Part shown: positions 16,825 through 26,554 of the stretch, piece after piece | Layout: each line of letters starts with the position of its first letter | How positions within the stretch are numbered: the stretch's first letter is position 1 | NCBI RefSeq assembly: GCF_039634365.2 | Contig: NZ_CP155079.2 | Span: forward strand, 2,294,001 to 2,358,000 | Source: Mucilaginibacter sp. PAMB04168 | GTDB taxonomy: Bacteria; Bacteroidota; Bacteroidia; Sphingobacteriales; Sphingobacteriaceae | DNA length: 64,000 nucleotides | Direction of reading: 5' to 3' | Made by a program: the position numbers and the translations under genes | The notes under the pieces: model-generated | What the model was told of the DNA's origin: nothing | Database searches by the model: none | What the model saw: the letters and a program-made list of their open reading frames with translations, nothing else

Positions 16825-17922
16825 ATGAAAACAACAACCTTATATATAGTTATGGCCGCTTTAGTGGCCTTTACCTCATGCCAGGAAAAAAAGACCGGCA
16901 CCATGGAAACCAAGCAGGTTTGCATAAATGATTCACTGGCAAAAATGATCAAAATAGATACGGCCAGAGAATCATCCATGAAAAACGAATTGAAGTTGAC
17001 CGGTGAAGTATCGTTTGATGAAAATAACGTAGTTAAAGTGTTCCCTTTTGCCAGCGGGCAAGTAATGAAAGTAAACGTTTCCTTAGGTGATAAAGTAAGC
17101 CAGGGCCAGGTGCTGGCAGTTATTCGCAGTGCCGATGTGGCCGGCAATTACTCCGACCTTACTTCGGCCAAAGCCGACCTGGCCATTAGCAAGCGCCAAT
17201 TAGAGCAAGCCGAATACCTGTACAAAAACGGCATTTCGAGCGAGCGCGATTATACGGAAGCTAAAGAAAATTACAACAAAGCCGTTGCGGCTAACAGCAA
17301 AGTGCGCGAACAAATAGCCATTAACGGGGGCGGCAATACTAACGCTGCCGGTACACTCATTGTTAAAGCCCCGCGCAGCGGTTTTATAGTGGAACAAAAC
17401 ATCACCTCGGGCAACTTCATCAGGCCCGATAACAGCAGCAGTATGTTTACCATCTCTAACATGAGGGATGTATGGATTAAGGCCAATGTGTTTGAATCGG
17501 ACATTGCTAAAGTAAAAGTTGGCTATGCAGCAAAGATAACCACCCTTGCCTACCCAGATCGGGTATTTACCGGTAAGGTGAACAACGTTGGCTCAGTGCT
17601 CGATCCCGATAGTAAAGTTATGACCGTACGTATAGCGCTGGCCAACCCCGAAATGCTGTTGAAGCCCGAAATGTTTACCAACGTGGTTATCAGCAACAGT
17701 GAGTCGGCAAAGGCGGTAGCTATTCCGGCGGCATCGGTGATGTTCGATAGCGGGAAGAACTATGTGGTGGTTTATCACAGCAAATGCAATTTGCAGGTTC
17801 GTGAGGTAAGCATCATTAAATCCGTTGAAGATACCACCTACATCTCATCAGGGTTAAAACGGGGCGACCAAATAGTGTCGAAAAATCAATTGCTACTCTA
17901 TAATGCCTTGGTTCAGGATTAA
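16825..17922 (+). CDS. Periplasmic adaptor of an RND efflux system, CzcB/CusB-like
   Basis: A 365-residue lipoprotein: the signal peptide ends with the lipobox AFTSC, so it is anchored in a membrane. A barrel-sandwich (lipoyl-like) half GQVMKVNVSLGDKVSQGQVLAV precedes a helical hairpin (about 100-150), the second lipoyl half IVKAPRSGFIVEQNITSGNF, and a beta-barrel with membrane-proximal domain. It bridges the inner-membrane pump and the outer channel. The frame is open back to 16789, but the ATG at 16825 gives the signal peptide. Confidence 0.88.
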   Translation: MKTTTLYIVMAALVAFTSCQEKKTGTMETKQVCINDSLAKMIKIDTARESSMKNELKLTGEVSFDENNVVKVFPFASGQVMKVNVSLGDKVSQGQVLAVIRSADVAGNYSDLTSAKADLAISKRQLEQAEYLYKNGISSERDYTEAKENYNKAVAANSKVREQIAINGGGNTNAAGTLIVKAPRSGFIVEQNITSGNFIRPDNSSSMFTISNMRDVWIKANVFESDIAKVKVGYAAKITTLAYPDRVFTGKVNNVGSVLDPDSKVMTVRIALANPEMLLKPEMFTNVVISNSESAKAVAIPAASVMFDSGKNYVVVYHSKCNLQVREVSIIKSVEDTTYISSGLKRGDQIVSKNQLLLYNALVQD

Positions 17923-17980
17923 CTTGGGTTGGAACAAACTAATAATTACTAAACAGGACTTCCTGTAATTACAATAGTCA

Positions 17981-20900
17981 ATGAACAAGCTCATTAAAAA
18001 CATAATTTACTTCTCGCTACGCAACAGGGCCATGGTTTTTTTCATGACCGCTGTGCTGGCCGTTCTCGGGGTATGGAGTTACTTAAATACGCCTATTGAA
18101 ACTTTCCCCGATGTTACCAACACCCAAATCATCATTATAGCGCAATGGCAGGGTCACAGTGCCGAGGAAATGGAAAAGCTGGTGACTATCCCTATGGAAA
18201 CGGTATTAAACTCGGTGCAAAAAAAATCTAATTTGCGCACTACCTCTTCATTCGGTTTATCTTACGTACGCATTATTTTTGATGATGACGTAGACGACTC
18301 TTTTGCCCGCCAGCAGGTCATGAGCCGGATAATGAACGTGGAATTGCCCGATGGTGTAAAACCCGAAATTGAACCGCCTTATGGCCCAACCGGCGAAATT
18401 TTCAGATACACATTAAAAAGTCGTACCAAATCTATTCACGAATTGACAGCCATACAAGACTGGATTTTAGACCGCCAGTTTAAAGCCATACCTGGCGTGG
18501 CCGATGTAAACAGCTTTGGCGGTGAGGAAAAAACTTTTGAAGTAAGCGTAAATCCATCATTGCTGCAAAAATACGGCTTAACCTCGCTCGATGTATATAA
18601 TGCCATTAACCGCAGCAACGTAAACGTGGGCGGCGATGTAATTGAAAAGAACGACCAGGCTTTTGTGGTACGTGGTATTGGCTTGATTAATAATATAGGC
18701 GAGATAGAAAACATCATTATAAAAAATGTGAACAACGTGCCCATACTGGCGCGTAATGTGGCCGATATTAAAGAAAGCGGATTACCGCGCCTGGGCCAGG
18801 TAGGCCGCGACAAGCATAACGATGTAATTGAAGGTATTGTAGTTATGCGCAAAGGTGAAAACCCTGCCGAGGTACTGGAACGGATCCGTGCTAAGGTAAC
18901 CGACCTTAACCGGAACGTTTTGCCTAAAGATGTTCAGATCTCTACCTTTTACGACCGTACCAATCTTATTGATTTTTGTACCGAAACCGTAATACATAAC
19001 CTTGTTGAAGGTATTGTACTGGTAACTGTTATTGTGTTCCTGTTTATGGCCGATTGGCGTACAACGCTTACTGTGGCTATTATCATCCCGCTGGCGCTGC
19101 TGTTTGCCTTTATATGTTTACGCTTAAAAGGCATGAGTGCCAATCTGCTTTCGATGGGAGCGGTAGACTTCGGGATTATTATAGATGGGGCAGTGGTAAT
19201 GGTGGAAGGTATTTTTGTAGCCCTCGATCATAAGGCCAAAGAGGTGGGCATGGAGCGTTTTAATAAACTGGCTAAACTGGGTCTGTTTAAAAACGTGGGA
19301 GCTGAGATGGGCAAGGCTATCTTTTTTTCCAAACTCATTATCTTAACCTGTTTAATCCCCATTTTTGCCTTTCAAAAGGTAGAAGGTAAAATGTTTTCAC
19401 CCTTGGCCTACACTTTAGGTTTTGCGTTACTGGGGGCATTGTTATTTACTTTAACCCTGGTGCCGGCACTTTCAAGCATATTGCTGCGCAAAAACGTTAA
19501 AGAAAAGCATAATCCGGTGGTCATCTTCTTTGAGAATAGTATCCGTCGTATGTTCGGTTTTACGTATCGTAACCAAAAGCTGAGTTTAATCATCTCGCTG
19601 GTGTTTATGTCGCTAACGTTTGCATCGGCTAAGTTGCTGGGCACCGAGTTTTTACCGCAATTAAATGAAGGGGCGTTATGGGTAACTGCGCAAATGCCCA
19701 CGAGCACTTCATTAGAAAGTTCGGTGAATACTACCAACAAAATGCGTGATATTTTGATGAGTTTCCCGGAGGTAAAGCAAACCCTGTCGCAAGTGGGCCG
19801 CACCAATGATGGTACCGACCCCAAAGGATTTTTTAACGTTCAGATTCAGGTTGACCTGCTGCCTAAGAAACAATGGAAGCGCCACATTAACCAGGAAGAA
19901 TTGATTGCCGAAATGGATAAAAAGCTGAGCCAGTTTCCGGGTATTATCTATAACTACTCGCAGCCTATAATTGACAATGTGGCCGAGGCGGTTGCGGGTG
20001 TGCCTGCATCAATGGCCGTTAAGATCTTTGGGCCCGATTTTGATGTGCTAGACCACAAGGCCGATGCTGTTATGGGCGTTTTAAAACACATACAAGGCGT
20101 TGAAGATTTAGGTGTGCTTCGCAATTTGGGTCAGCCCGAGTTCAGGATAGAACTGGACCAGCAAAAAATGGCTCGCTATGGGGTTGCTACTGCCGATGCC
20201 AACTCGGTTATAGAAATGGCCATAGGTGGTAAAGCTGCTTCCCAATTGTACGAAGGTGAGCGCAAGTTCGATATCAGACTCAGGTATCAAAAGCAATTCC
20301 GTAATACGCAGGAAAAAATTGAGAACCTGATGGTGCCTACTTTAAACGGTTCAAAAATTGCCATCAAAGAGATCTCTGCCATAAAAGAAGTGACCGGCCC
20401 TGCATTTATTTTCAGGGACAACAATACCCGTTACATAGCAGTTAAGTTTTCAGTGCGCGGCCGCGATTTGGGCAGCACCATAGCTGAAGCGCAGCAAAAA
20501 GTTGGTAGAGCTGTAAAACTGGAACAAGGCTACAGCTTTACCTGGAACGGTGAATTTGAGAACCAGATCCGTGCGTCTAAAACCTTAACGCAAGTGGTGC
20601 CGGGCTGTTTGGTAGTTATATTTTTGATCTTGTTTGTAACTTTTGGTAATGCTAAAGATGCTATACTAGTATTGATGAACGTGCCTTTTGCCTTAATAGG
20701 CGGGATATTAGCCTTGCATATTACACATACCAACTTTAGCATTTCGGCAGGCATTGGATTTATCGCCTTGTTTGGGGTATGCATTCAAAACGGAGTCATC
20801 CTCATCTCTGTATTCCGTAAAAACCTGTTGGAGGGCATGCAACTGGACGAAGCCTTACTAACCGGCGTGATATCGCGCGTGCGCCCCGTAGTTATGACCG

Positions 20901-21115
20901 CCCTGATGGCGGCCATTGGCTTAGTGCCTGCGGCCATTTCAACCGGCATTGGTTCCGAGACTCAGAAGCCATTGGCCATAGTGGTTATAGGTGGACTGGT
21001 GACCTCCACCATTTTAACCCTGCTGATATTGCCGGTGATATATGCCATAGTATATAAACTGATCCATCGCCGCGAAAATAGGAAGCTATTGAAAAAGCTT
21101 AATGTTCTTAAATAG
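17981..21115 (+). CDS. Heavy-metal RND efflux pump, CzcA family
   Basis: A 1044-residue inner-membrane pump with the RND repeat architecture: twelve membrane helices and two large periplasmic loops. The helix-4 proton-relay motif DFGIIIDGAVVMVEG (Asp396, Asp402, Glu409) is the form found in the divalent-cation branch (Zn, Co, Cd, Ni). The monovalent copper/silver pumps carry a different motif, so I favour divalent metal. The PYGPTGEIFRY segment in loop 1 is also typical. It uses the proton gradient to export metal through the CzcC-like channel. Last gene of the operon. Confidence 0.9.
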   Translation: MNKLIKNIIYFSLRNRAMVFFMTAVLAVLGVWSYLNTPIETFPDVTNTQIIIIAQWQGHSAEEMEKLVTIPMETVLNSVQKKSNLRTTSSFGLSYVRIIFDDDVDDSFARQQVMSRIMNVELPDGVKPEIEPPYGPTGEIFRYTLKSRTKSIHELTAIQDWILDRQFKAIPGVADVNSFGGEEKTFEVSVNPSLLQKYGLTSLDVYNAINRSNVNVGGDVIEKNDQAFVVRGIGLINNIGEIENIIIKNVNNVPILARNVADIKESGLPRLGQVGRDKHNDVIEGIVVMRKGENPAEVLERIRAKVTDLNRNVLPKDVQISTFYDRTNLIDFCTETVIHNLVEGIVLVTVIVFLFMADWRTTLTVAIIIPLALLFAFICLRLKGMSANLLSMGAVDFGIIIDGAVVMVEGIFVALDHKAKEVGMERFNKLAKLGLFKNVGAEMGKAIFFSKLIILTCLIPIFAFQKVEGKMFSPLAYTLGFALLGALLFTLTLVPALSSILLRKNVKEKHNPVVIFFENSIRRMFGFTYRNQKLSLIISLVFMSLTFASAKLLGTEFLPQLNEGALWVTAQMPTSTSLESSVNTTNKMRDILMSFPEVKQTLSQVGRTNDGTDPKGFFNVQIQVDLLPKKQWKRHINQEELIAEMDKKLSQFPGIIYNYSQPIIDNVAEAVAGVPASMAVKIFGPDFDVLDHKADAVMGVLKHIQGVEDLGVLRNLGQPEFRIELDQQKMARYGVATADANSVIEMAIGGKAASQLYEGERKFDIRLRYQKQFRNTQEKIENLMVPTLNGSKIAIKEISAIKEVTGPAFIFRDNNTRYIAVKFSVRGRDLGSTIAEAQQKVGRAVKLEQGYSFTWNGEFENQIRASKTLTQVVPGCLVVIFLILFVTFGNAKDAILVLMNVPFALIGGILALHITHTNFSISAGIGFIALFGVCIQNGVILISVFRKNLLEGMQLDEALLTGVISRVRPVVMTALMAAIGLVPAAISTGIGSETQKPLAIVVIGGLVTSTILTLLILPVIYAIVYKLIHRRENRKLLKKLNVLK

Positions 21116-21443
21116 TATAATGAGCAAAGCAGCGTTAAAATAAGACATGACTTAACCAAGTATTAAAAGTGTAAGCCACTAAGCATATTAAGTCCCTTGA
21201 TGTTAGTTCGGATTCCGTGCCCAGATAGAAAAAAGAATTCGAACCAATTATCTAACATTTTTCATATTTAAAAATATCATGCACTCTAGAATATTTGAAT
21301 CTGACTTTGCACCCGTGTTCTTTTGATGCTTATGTTGGTGGTCGCAATATTGCCTGACATATGTTATGCAATATTAATGTTACAAAGATCTTTTCATGTA
21401 AAAACTTCTCACTTTTATACGTTAAATGTGTTTACCATAGATC
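21116..21443. other. Spacer after the metal-efflux operon
   Basis: No gene or terminator hairpin stands out. Near its end the palindrome GCAATATTGC (21344-21353) and a second GCAATATT (21368-21375) lie 24 bases apart, which could be a regulator site for the small gene downstream. Confidence 0.4.
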
Positions 21444-21815
21444 GTGCACCAATTAAAAACATATAAACTTATCCTTTCAGTAGCCGCAATGTTGTTCCTT
21501 GCCAAGCCGTTCCTGGGGTTTAGTGTGTATGAACAGCTGCAGGATAAAGCACAGGAAAATACTTTGCTGGTTAAAGTATTTGCCAAGCGCAAGCCGGAGT
21601 TTATGGAAGAAGCGATTGCGAGATCAGCAGTATTCCAGGCCATGCTGAAAGAAAAAGCCGATATTTTTATCTTAACCATCGGTGCATTATTGCTGAGCAT
21701 TTTCCCACTATTTAACATATTCGATAATATCTTTGGCCGGCGCCGCAACCGGGAAATACAAGATATTGCGGCAATCGATCCAATCTATCTGCTTACTTGC
21801 AGGCTAACTATTTGA
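21444..21815 (+). CDS. Small hypothetical membrane protein between two RND operons
   Basis: A 123-codon frame starting at GTG 21444. It predicts a membrane helix near residues 8-26 (LILSVAAMLFLAKPF), a charged amphipathic middle (about 30-70) and a second helix near 73-92 (IFILTIGALLLSIFPLF), then a basic turn GRRRNRE and a short tail. I do not recognise a family. A downstream ATG at 21489 would give a shorter form that keeps most of the first helix. It precedes the second efflux operon by 94 bases in the same direction, so a link to that pump is possible but unproven. Confidence 0.5.
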   Translation: MHQLKTYKLILSVAAMLFLAKPFLGFSVYEQLQDKAQENTLLVKVFAKRKPEFMEEAIARSAVFQAMLKEKADIFILTIGALLLSIFPLFNIFDNIFGRRRNREIQDIAAIDPIYLLTCRLTI

Positions 21816-21824
21816 TGTTAAAAC

Positions 21825-21840
21825 ATCCGTTTTTACGGAT
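21825..21840. repeat. Short hairpin after the small membrane-protein gene
   Basis: ATCCGT-TTTT-ACGGAT, a perfect 6-bp inverted repeat 10 bases past the stop codon. No T tract follows, so it is a weak terminator candidate or a binding site. Confidence 0.35.
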
Positions 21841-21854
21841 ATTGATCTTACCTA

Positions 21855-21874
21855 CTGTATAACACTTTATACAG
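21855..21874. promoter_or_regulatory. Inverted repeat, TetR-type operator candidate before the second RND operon
   Basis: CTGTATAA (21855-21862), spacer CACT, TTATACAG (21867-21874): a perfect 8-bp inverted repeat 35 bases before the outer-membrane-factor start codon. Size and placement resemble operators of TetR-type pump repressors. No TetR-like gene lies in this window. Confidence 0.45.
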
Positions 21875-21909
21875 CGCATTCCTTTTTTCATCATTTAGTA
21901 TTCATTAAA

Positions 21910-23301
21910 ATGCTACGTTTTCAACCTAGCTGGTGCCTTGCGTTTTTACTATTGGTTTCCGGTTCGTTATATGCACAAGTTCCAGAAAAGAGCATATCGC
22001 TTAAACAGTTGCTCAAAGAAGTTGCCCAAAATGCACCTACACTGCTCACCGACTCGTCGGCTATCTTAATAAGGGAAGCCCAGGCCCGTGAAACGAGTTA
22101 TAATTGGCTGCCTAACCTCAAACTGAATTACCAGGCCGACCTCGGTACCAACAATAACGTAGGCGGTGGTTACTTTGGCTATGGCATGGTGCCAACCAAT
22201 AACCGGGGCGTACGCGATGAAAGTAATTCTACCGTTGTTCTTTCTAATCTGGGCATTGCTGCTTTTGATATGGAGATTTATAATTTCGGGGCTTATAAGG
22301 CACAGAATAAGGTGGCCAGTGCAGATGTTGCGGTTCAGCAAAATCAGTTCAACACTTCCAAATACAACCTTCAGGCCTATACCATTGACAATTACTTGCA
22401 ACTTTTAAGACTGCAGGAGTATATTGAAATTCAATCTCGCAATATTCAGCGCAATCAGGAAATCAGACGTTCCATACAGGCTTTGGCCAAAAGCGGCATA
22501 CGTGCCGGTGTAGATACCAGCATAGCAGAGGCGGAACTGTCCAAATCACGGCTTAACTACATAGAGCTGAAGAATCAGGCGAAGCAGGTCCAGTTAAAAC
22601 TATCTGCCATCAGTGGGATGCCTTACCATGCCATCGTTCCTGATACCACCGCCGAAACCAAATTGTTCGCCCAGTCGGCTGAGAGCCGTTTGTTTTATGC
22701 TGATACGCTTAACCACCCGGTCATTAAATATTACGAATCTTTATATGACAACAGTCTTCAGCGCGAAAACCTCGTCAAGAAAAGCTTTAATCCTAAAGTA
22801 TCCTTTCAGGCCGCCGCATGGGGCCGTGCCGCAAGTTTAGATGCCAATAACAACTACACCAGTTTGAACAACGGCTGGGGCTTTCAACGGGGCAATTACT
22901 TGATAGGGGTAGGGATCACCTATAACTTGTTCGATCTTAAAAGAAAGAACCTCAAACTCACAACGCAGAGGATTAATTCACAATATACGCTTACCAAGTT
23001 GAACGAGCAAAAAGTGCTTTTGGCAGCAAGTGCCACACAGGCCGATGCTAATGTGGCTACGGCCATGGAGCGCTTACAAGAAATACCTAAACAACTTAAG
23101 GCAGCTAATGCCGCTTACCGGCAAAAGTTCTCACTTTACAAAAGTGGATTGACCGATATTATTGAGCTTAACGCTGCACTGAGTCTTTTATACCGTGCCG
23201 AGATTGACTATATATCGGCCAAGTACAGCTACACCCAGGCATTGTTCCAAAAAGCAGTAACCGAAAACCAGGTGAACACAGTTATTAACCTTTTAAACTA
23301 A
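21910..23301 (+). CDS. Outer membrane efflux protein, TolC family
   Basis: A 463-residue channel subunit with a signal peptide ending near residue 23 (SGSLYAQ). The two helical-hairpin repeats cover about residues 30-245 and 260-460; GVGITYNLFDLKRKNLKL marks the second repeat's beta strand and equatorial region. Long polar runs of Asn, Gln and Ala fit the periplasmic tunnel. First gene of a tightly packed operon: the permease begins 7 bases later and the adaptor 3 bases after that. Confidence 0.88.
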   Translation: MLRFQPSWCLAFLLLVSGSLYAQVPEKSISLKQLLKEVAQNAPTLLTDSSAILIREAQARETSYNWLPNLKLNYQADLGTNNNVGGGYFGYGMVPTNNRGVRDESNSTVVLSNLGIAAFDMEIYNFGAYKAQNKVASADVAVQQNQFNTSKYNLQAYTIDNYLQLLRLQEYIEIQSRNIQRNQEIRRSIQALAKSGIRAGVDTSIAEAELSKSRLNYIELKNQAKQVQLKLSAISGMPYHAIVPDTTAETKLFAQSAESRLFYADTLNHPVIKYYESLYDNSLQRENLVKKSFNPKVSFQAAAWGRAASLDANNNYTSLNNGWGFQRGNYLIGVGITYNLFDLKRKNLKLTTQRINSQYTLTKLNEQKVLLAASATQADANVATAMERLQEIPKQLKAANAAYRQKFSLYKSGLTDIIELNAALSLLYRAEIDYISAKYSYTQALFQKAVTENQVNTVINLLN

Positions 23302-23308
23302 ACCAATT

Positions 23309-26300
23309 ATGTCAATGGTTACTTCTGCACTGAAAAGGCCGGTTACAACAGTTATTGTAACCATCAGTCTTTTGTTGTTTTCAGTGCTTAGCGCTATCAA
23401 AATACCGATAGATATTTTTCCTCAATTGAATATGCCTACCATGTATGTGATCGAATCCTACGGTGGTATGTCGCCCCAGCAAATGGAGGGTTTCTTTTCT
23501 ACCCGTTTACAAGATCAGTTTCTTTATGTGAACGGTATCAAGTCTATCACCAGTAAAAATATACAGGGGCTAACCTTGCTCAAACTAAGCTTTTATGAAG
23601 GCACTGATATGGGCGAGGCTTCTGCACAGGTGGCCTTACAAGTAAACCGGGCTATGAAATTCTTTCCGCCAGGGGCCTTACCGCCACAGGTGCTTCGTTT
23701 CGACGCCTCGTCGTTGCCGGTAGGTCAGTTAGTGCTATCGTCTAAAACACGTAGTTTAAAAGATATTTATGACCTGGCCACTACGCGTGTAAGGCCAATG
23801 TTTTCATCGGTTGCAGGTTTATCTGCCCCGCCGCCTTTTGGGGCTAACTCAAGGTCGGTTATCATCAATGTCGACCCTAACAAAATGCGGAGTTACAGCT
23901 TAACGCCGGATGAGGTGGTTGGCGCTTTGTCTAAGTACAACGTTATGTCGCCTTCAGGTAATCTGCGGATGGATAATACCATGTATGTGACCACCATGAA
24001 CTCCTTGATCGGTAAGGTAGAAGATTTTGGCAACATCCCGTTGATCAGCAAAAACGGCAGCCCGGTGTTCGTTAAAGACATTGCGCGGGTAAGTGACGGA
24101 GCAGATGTGACCGTGAGTTATGCCCTCATCAATGGCAAGCGCTCGGTGTATATACCTGCCGTTAAAACCGCCGATGCTTCTACGTGGGCAGTAGTACAAG
24201 CTTTAAAAAGCAAACTGCCCGACATTCAAAGCTTATTACCCGATGATGTAAAGGTCTCTTATGAATTTGACCAGTCGGTATTTGTGATCAATGCCGTAGA
24301 GAGTTTATTGACCGAAGGTGGCCTGGGAGCTATCCTCACCGGCCTGATGGTACTGCTTTTCTTGCGCGACTGGCGAAGCAGTTTAATTGTGGTGATAACG
24401 ATACCTGTATCCATCATTATTGGGGTAATGCTTTTGGGCTTCTTTGGGCAGACGATCAACATCATGACTCTGAGCGGACTAGCACTGGCTATAGGCATTT
24501 TGGTCGACCAGGCAACGGTGACTATCGAAAACATCCACCAGCATTTGGAAATGGGCAAATCTAAAAAGCTGGCTATTTATGACGCCTGTGAAGAGATTTC
24601 CTTCCCGCTGCTGCTGATTTTGCTTTGTATCCTGGCGGTATTTGCGCCATCTTTCCTCATGACCGGTGTGCCCAAAGCCATGTTCCTGCCCCTGTCATTG
24701 TCAATCGGTTTAACGATGATCGTCTCCTACATTATTGCGCAAACTCTGGTGCCTATCCTGAGTAACTGGATGATCAATGCAGAGCAATACCAAAACGGGC
24801 ATCACGGCCATATTCACGCCCATGCAGGTGAGGCGCTAGACAAGAAGGAGGAGCAACAGGTAAGCAAGCATTTGAAGAGTGAACAAGATCATCCTCAAGA
24901 GAATGATCTGTTTGAGCGGGTTAAATTACGTTACATGACAACCATTCAAAAATGGATGCCTAATAATAAATTGATCGTTCCGGTTTATTTGATTCTCGTA
25001 CTGGCACTGGCTTTAGGTGGCTTCCTGCTCATTGGTAAGGACATGATGCCTAAGTTAAATAACGGCCAGTTTCAGATCCGTATTAAAGAACCGGATGGTA
25101 CCCGGCTGGAACGTACCGAAACAAAGCTCAAACAGGTTTTGCAGATTGTAGATAGCACTTCTAATCACCATGTAGCCATTAGTTCGGGTTATGTAGGTTT
25201 GATACCGAGTAGTTACGGGGTAAGCAACTTGTATGTGTTCAATACAGGTACGCATGAAGCCATACTACAAGTAAACCTGGATGCTGATTACCATGTAAAC
25301 ATGGATGACTTTAAGGAGGCATTGCGCAAAAACATAGCTTACGCTATTCCTGAACTTCGGGTAACTTTCGAGCCGATCGACATGACCGAAAAGATTATGA
25401 GCCAAGGTGCCGCTACGCCAATCGAAGTAACTGTTGCCGGTAAAGATGTGGCGCAAATAGAAGCGTATAGTAAGGACCTGGTAGCCAAGCTTAAAAAAGT
25501 GGATTACTTGCGCGATGTACAGATCAACCAACCGCTCAAGTTTCCGGTCGTGAAAATTACGCTTGACCGGATGAAACTGGCACAGATGGGTTTGAATGTG
25601 AGTGAAATTTCGCGCTCAGTAACGGCCAGTACATCCTCCAGCCGTTTTTCAGAAAAGAACCAATGGCTGGACGAAAAAGCCTCTAATACCTACCAGGTTC
25701 AGGTTCAGATACCTGAATATGTGATGAACAATATGGATGAGATAAGGGAGATTCCCTTGGTAAAAGGGCAAAGCAGCCCAGTTTTAGGTGATGTGGCCGA
25801 TTTTAAGACCGTTTATGTGCCTGGCGAATATGACCGTATGGGGCCGAGGAGGTATTTGACCGTAAGTGCTAACATCCATCAAAAAGATTTGGGTAGTGCT
25901 ACCGATGCCGTTCAGGCGGCCGTTAAGTCACTGGGTACACCACCGAAAGGTATCGTTACACAGGTGCAGGGCATGTCGAGCTTGCTGACCGATACCTTAT
26001 CTAGTTTGCAAAATGGGTTATTATTTGCTATTGTAGTTATTTTCTTGCTGTTGGCTGCTAATTATCAGTCTGTAAAATTGTCTTTAACAGTACTGTGTAC
26101 CGTTCCGGCCGTTATATTAGGGTCTATCGGCGCCTTGCTGCTTACCGGCTCAACCTTAAACCTGCAAAGCTATATGGGGATGATCATGTCTGTCGGTGTA
26201 TCAGTGGCTAACGCAATCCTGATCGTGACTAATGCCGAGAAACTGAGACTGGATTACCAGGATGCCACTAAGGCATCAGTTACTAGTGCCTCCATCCGCT

Positions 26301-26551
26301 TGCGGCCTATTTTAATGACCAGTCTGGCTATGATCGCGGGGATGATCCCCATGGCGTCTGGTATGGGAGAAGCTGGCGAGCAATCGGCTCCCTTGGGACG
26401 CGCCGTGATTGGTGGTCTTTTTGCTTCTACCATAGCCGCTTTATTTATTCTGCCGCTGGTTTTCGCCTGGGTGCAGAATAAAACGACCTATGATTCACCC
26501 TCATTAATGCCTGAAAAATCTACTGAAGACCTCATCTTAAATAATCATTAA
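23309..26551 (+). CDS. RND efflux permease, hydrophobe/drug type, with a His-rich loop
   Basis: A 1080-residue inner-membrane pump of the AcrB/MdtB-like superfamily branch. The N-terminal segment VTTVIVTISLLLFSVLSAIKIPIDIFPQLN, the helix-4 relay GILVDQATVTIEN and the C-terminal RPILMTSLAMIAGMIPMASG are diagnostic. Unusually, the cytoplasmic loop between the two halves (about residues 490-545) contains GHHGHIHAHAGE, five histidines within ten residues, followed by a charged stretch. That could bind metal. The pump probably exports organic compounds through the TolC partner; the substrate is not readable from sequence. Confidence 0.88.
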   Translation: MSMVTSALKRPVTTVIVTISLLLFSVLSAIKIPIDIFPQLNMPTMYVIESYGGMSPQQMEGFFSTRLQDQFLYVNGIKSITSKNIQGLTLLKLSFYEGTDMGEASAQVALQVNRAMKFFPPGALPPQVLRFDASSLPVGQLVLSSKTRSLKDIYDLATTRVRPMFSSVAGLSAPPPFGANSRSVIINVDPNKMRSYSLTPDEVVGALSKYNVMSPSGNLRMDNTMYVTTMNSLIGKVEDFGNIPLISKNGSPVFVKDIARVSDGADVTVSYALINGKRSVYIPAVKTADASTWAVVQALKSKLPDIQSLLPDDVKVSYEFDQSVFVINAVESLLTEGGLGAILTGLMVLLFLRDWRSSLIVVITIPVSIIIGVMLLGFFGQTINIMTLSGLALAIGILVDQATVTIENIHQHLEMGKSKKLAIYDACEEISFPLLLILLCILAVFAPSFLMTGVPKAMFLPLSLSIGLTMIVSYIIAQTLVPILSNWMINAEQYQNGHHGHIHAHAGEALDKKEEQQVSKHLKSEQDHPQENDLFERVKLRYMTTIQKWMPNNKLIVPVYLILVLALALGGFLLIGKDMMPKLNNGQFQIRIKEPDGTRLERTETKLKQVLQIVDSTSNHHVAISSGYVGLIPSSYGVSNLYVFNTGTHEAILQVNLDADYHVNMDDFKEALRKNIAYAIPELRVTFEPIDMTEKIMSQGAATPIEVTVAGKDVAQIEAYSKDLVAKLKKVDYLRDVQINQPLKFPVVKITLDRMKLAQMGLNVSEISRSVTASTSSSRFSEKNQWLDEKASNTYQVQVQIPEYVMNNMDEIREIPLVKGQSSPVLGDVADFKTVYVPGEYDRMGPRRYLTVSANIHQKDLGSATDAVQAAVKSLGTPPKGIVTQVQGMSSLLTDTLSSLQNGLLFAIVVIFLLLAANYQSVKLSLTVLCTVPAVILGSIGALLLTGSTLNLQSYMGMIMSVGVSVANAILIVTNAEKLRLDYQDATKASVTSASIRLRPILMTSLAMIAGMIPMASGMGEAGEQSAPLGRAVIGGLFASTIAALFILPLVFAWVQNKTTYDSPSLMPEKSTEDLILNNH

Positions 26552-26554
26552 TAT

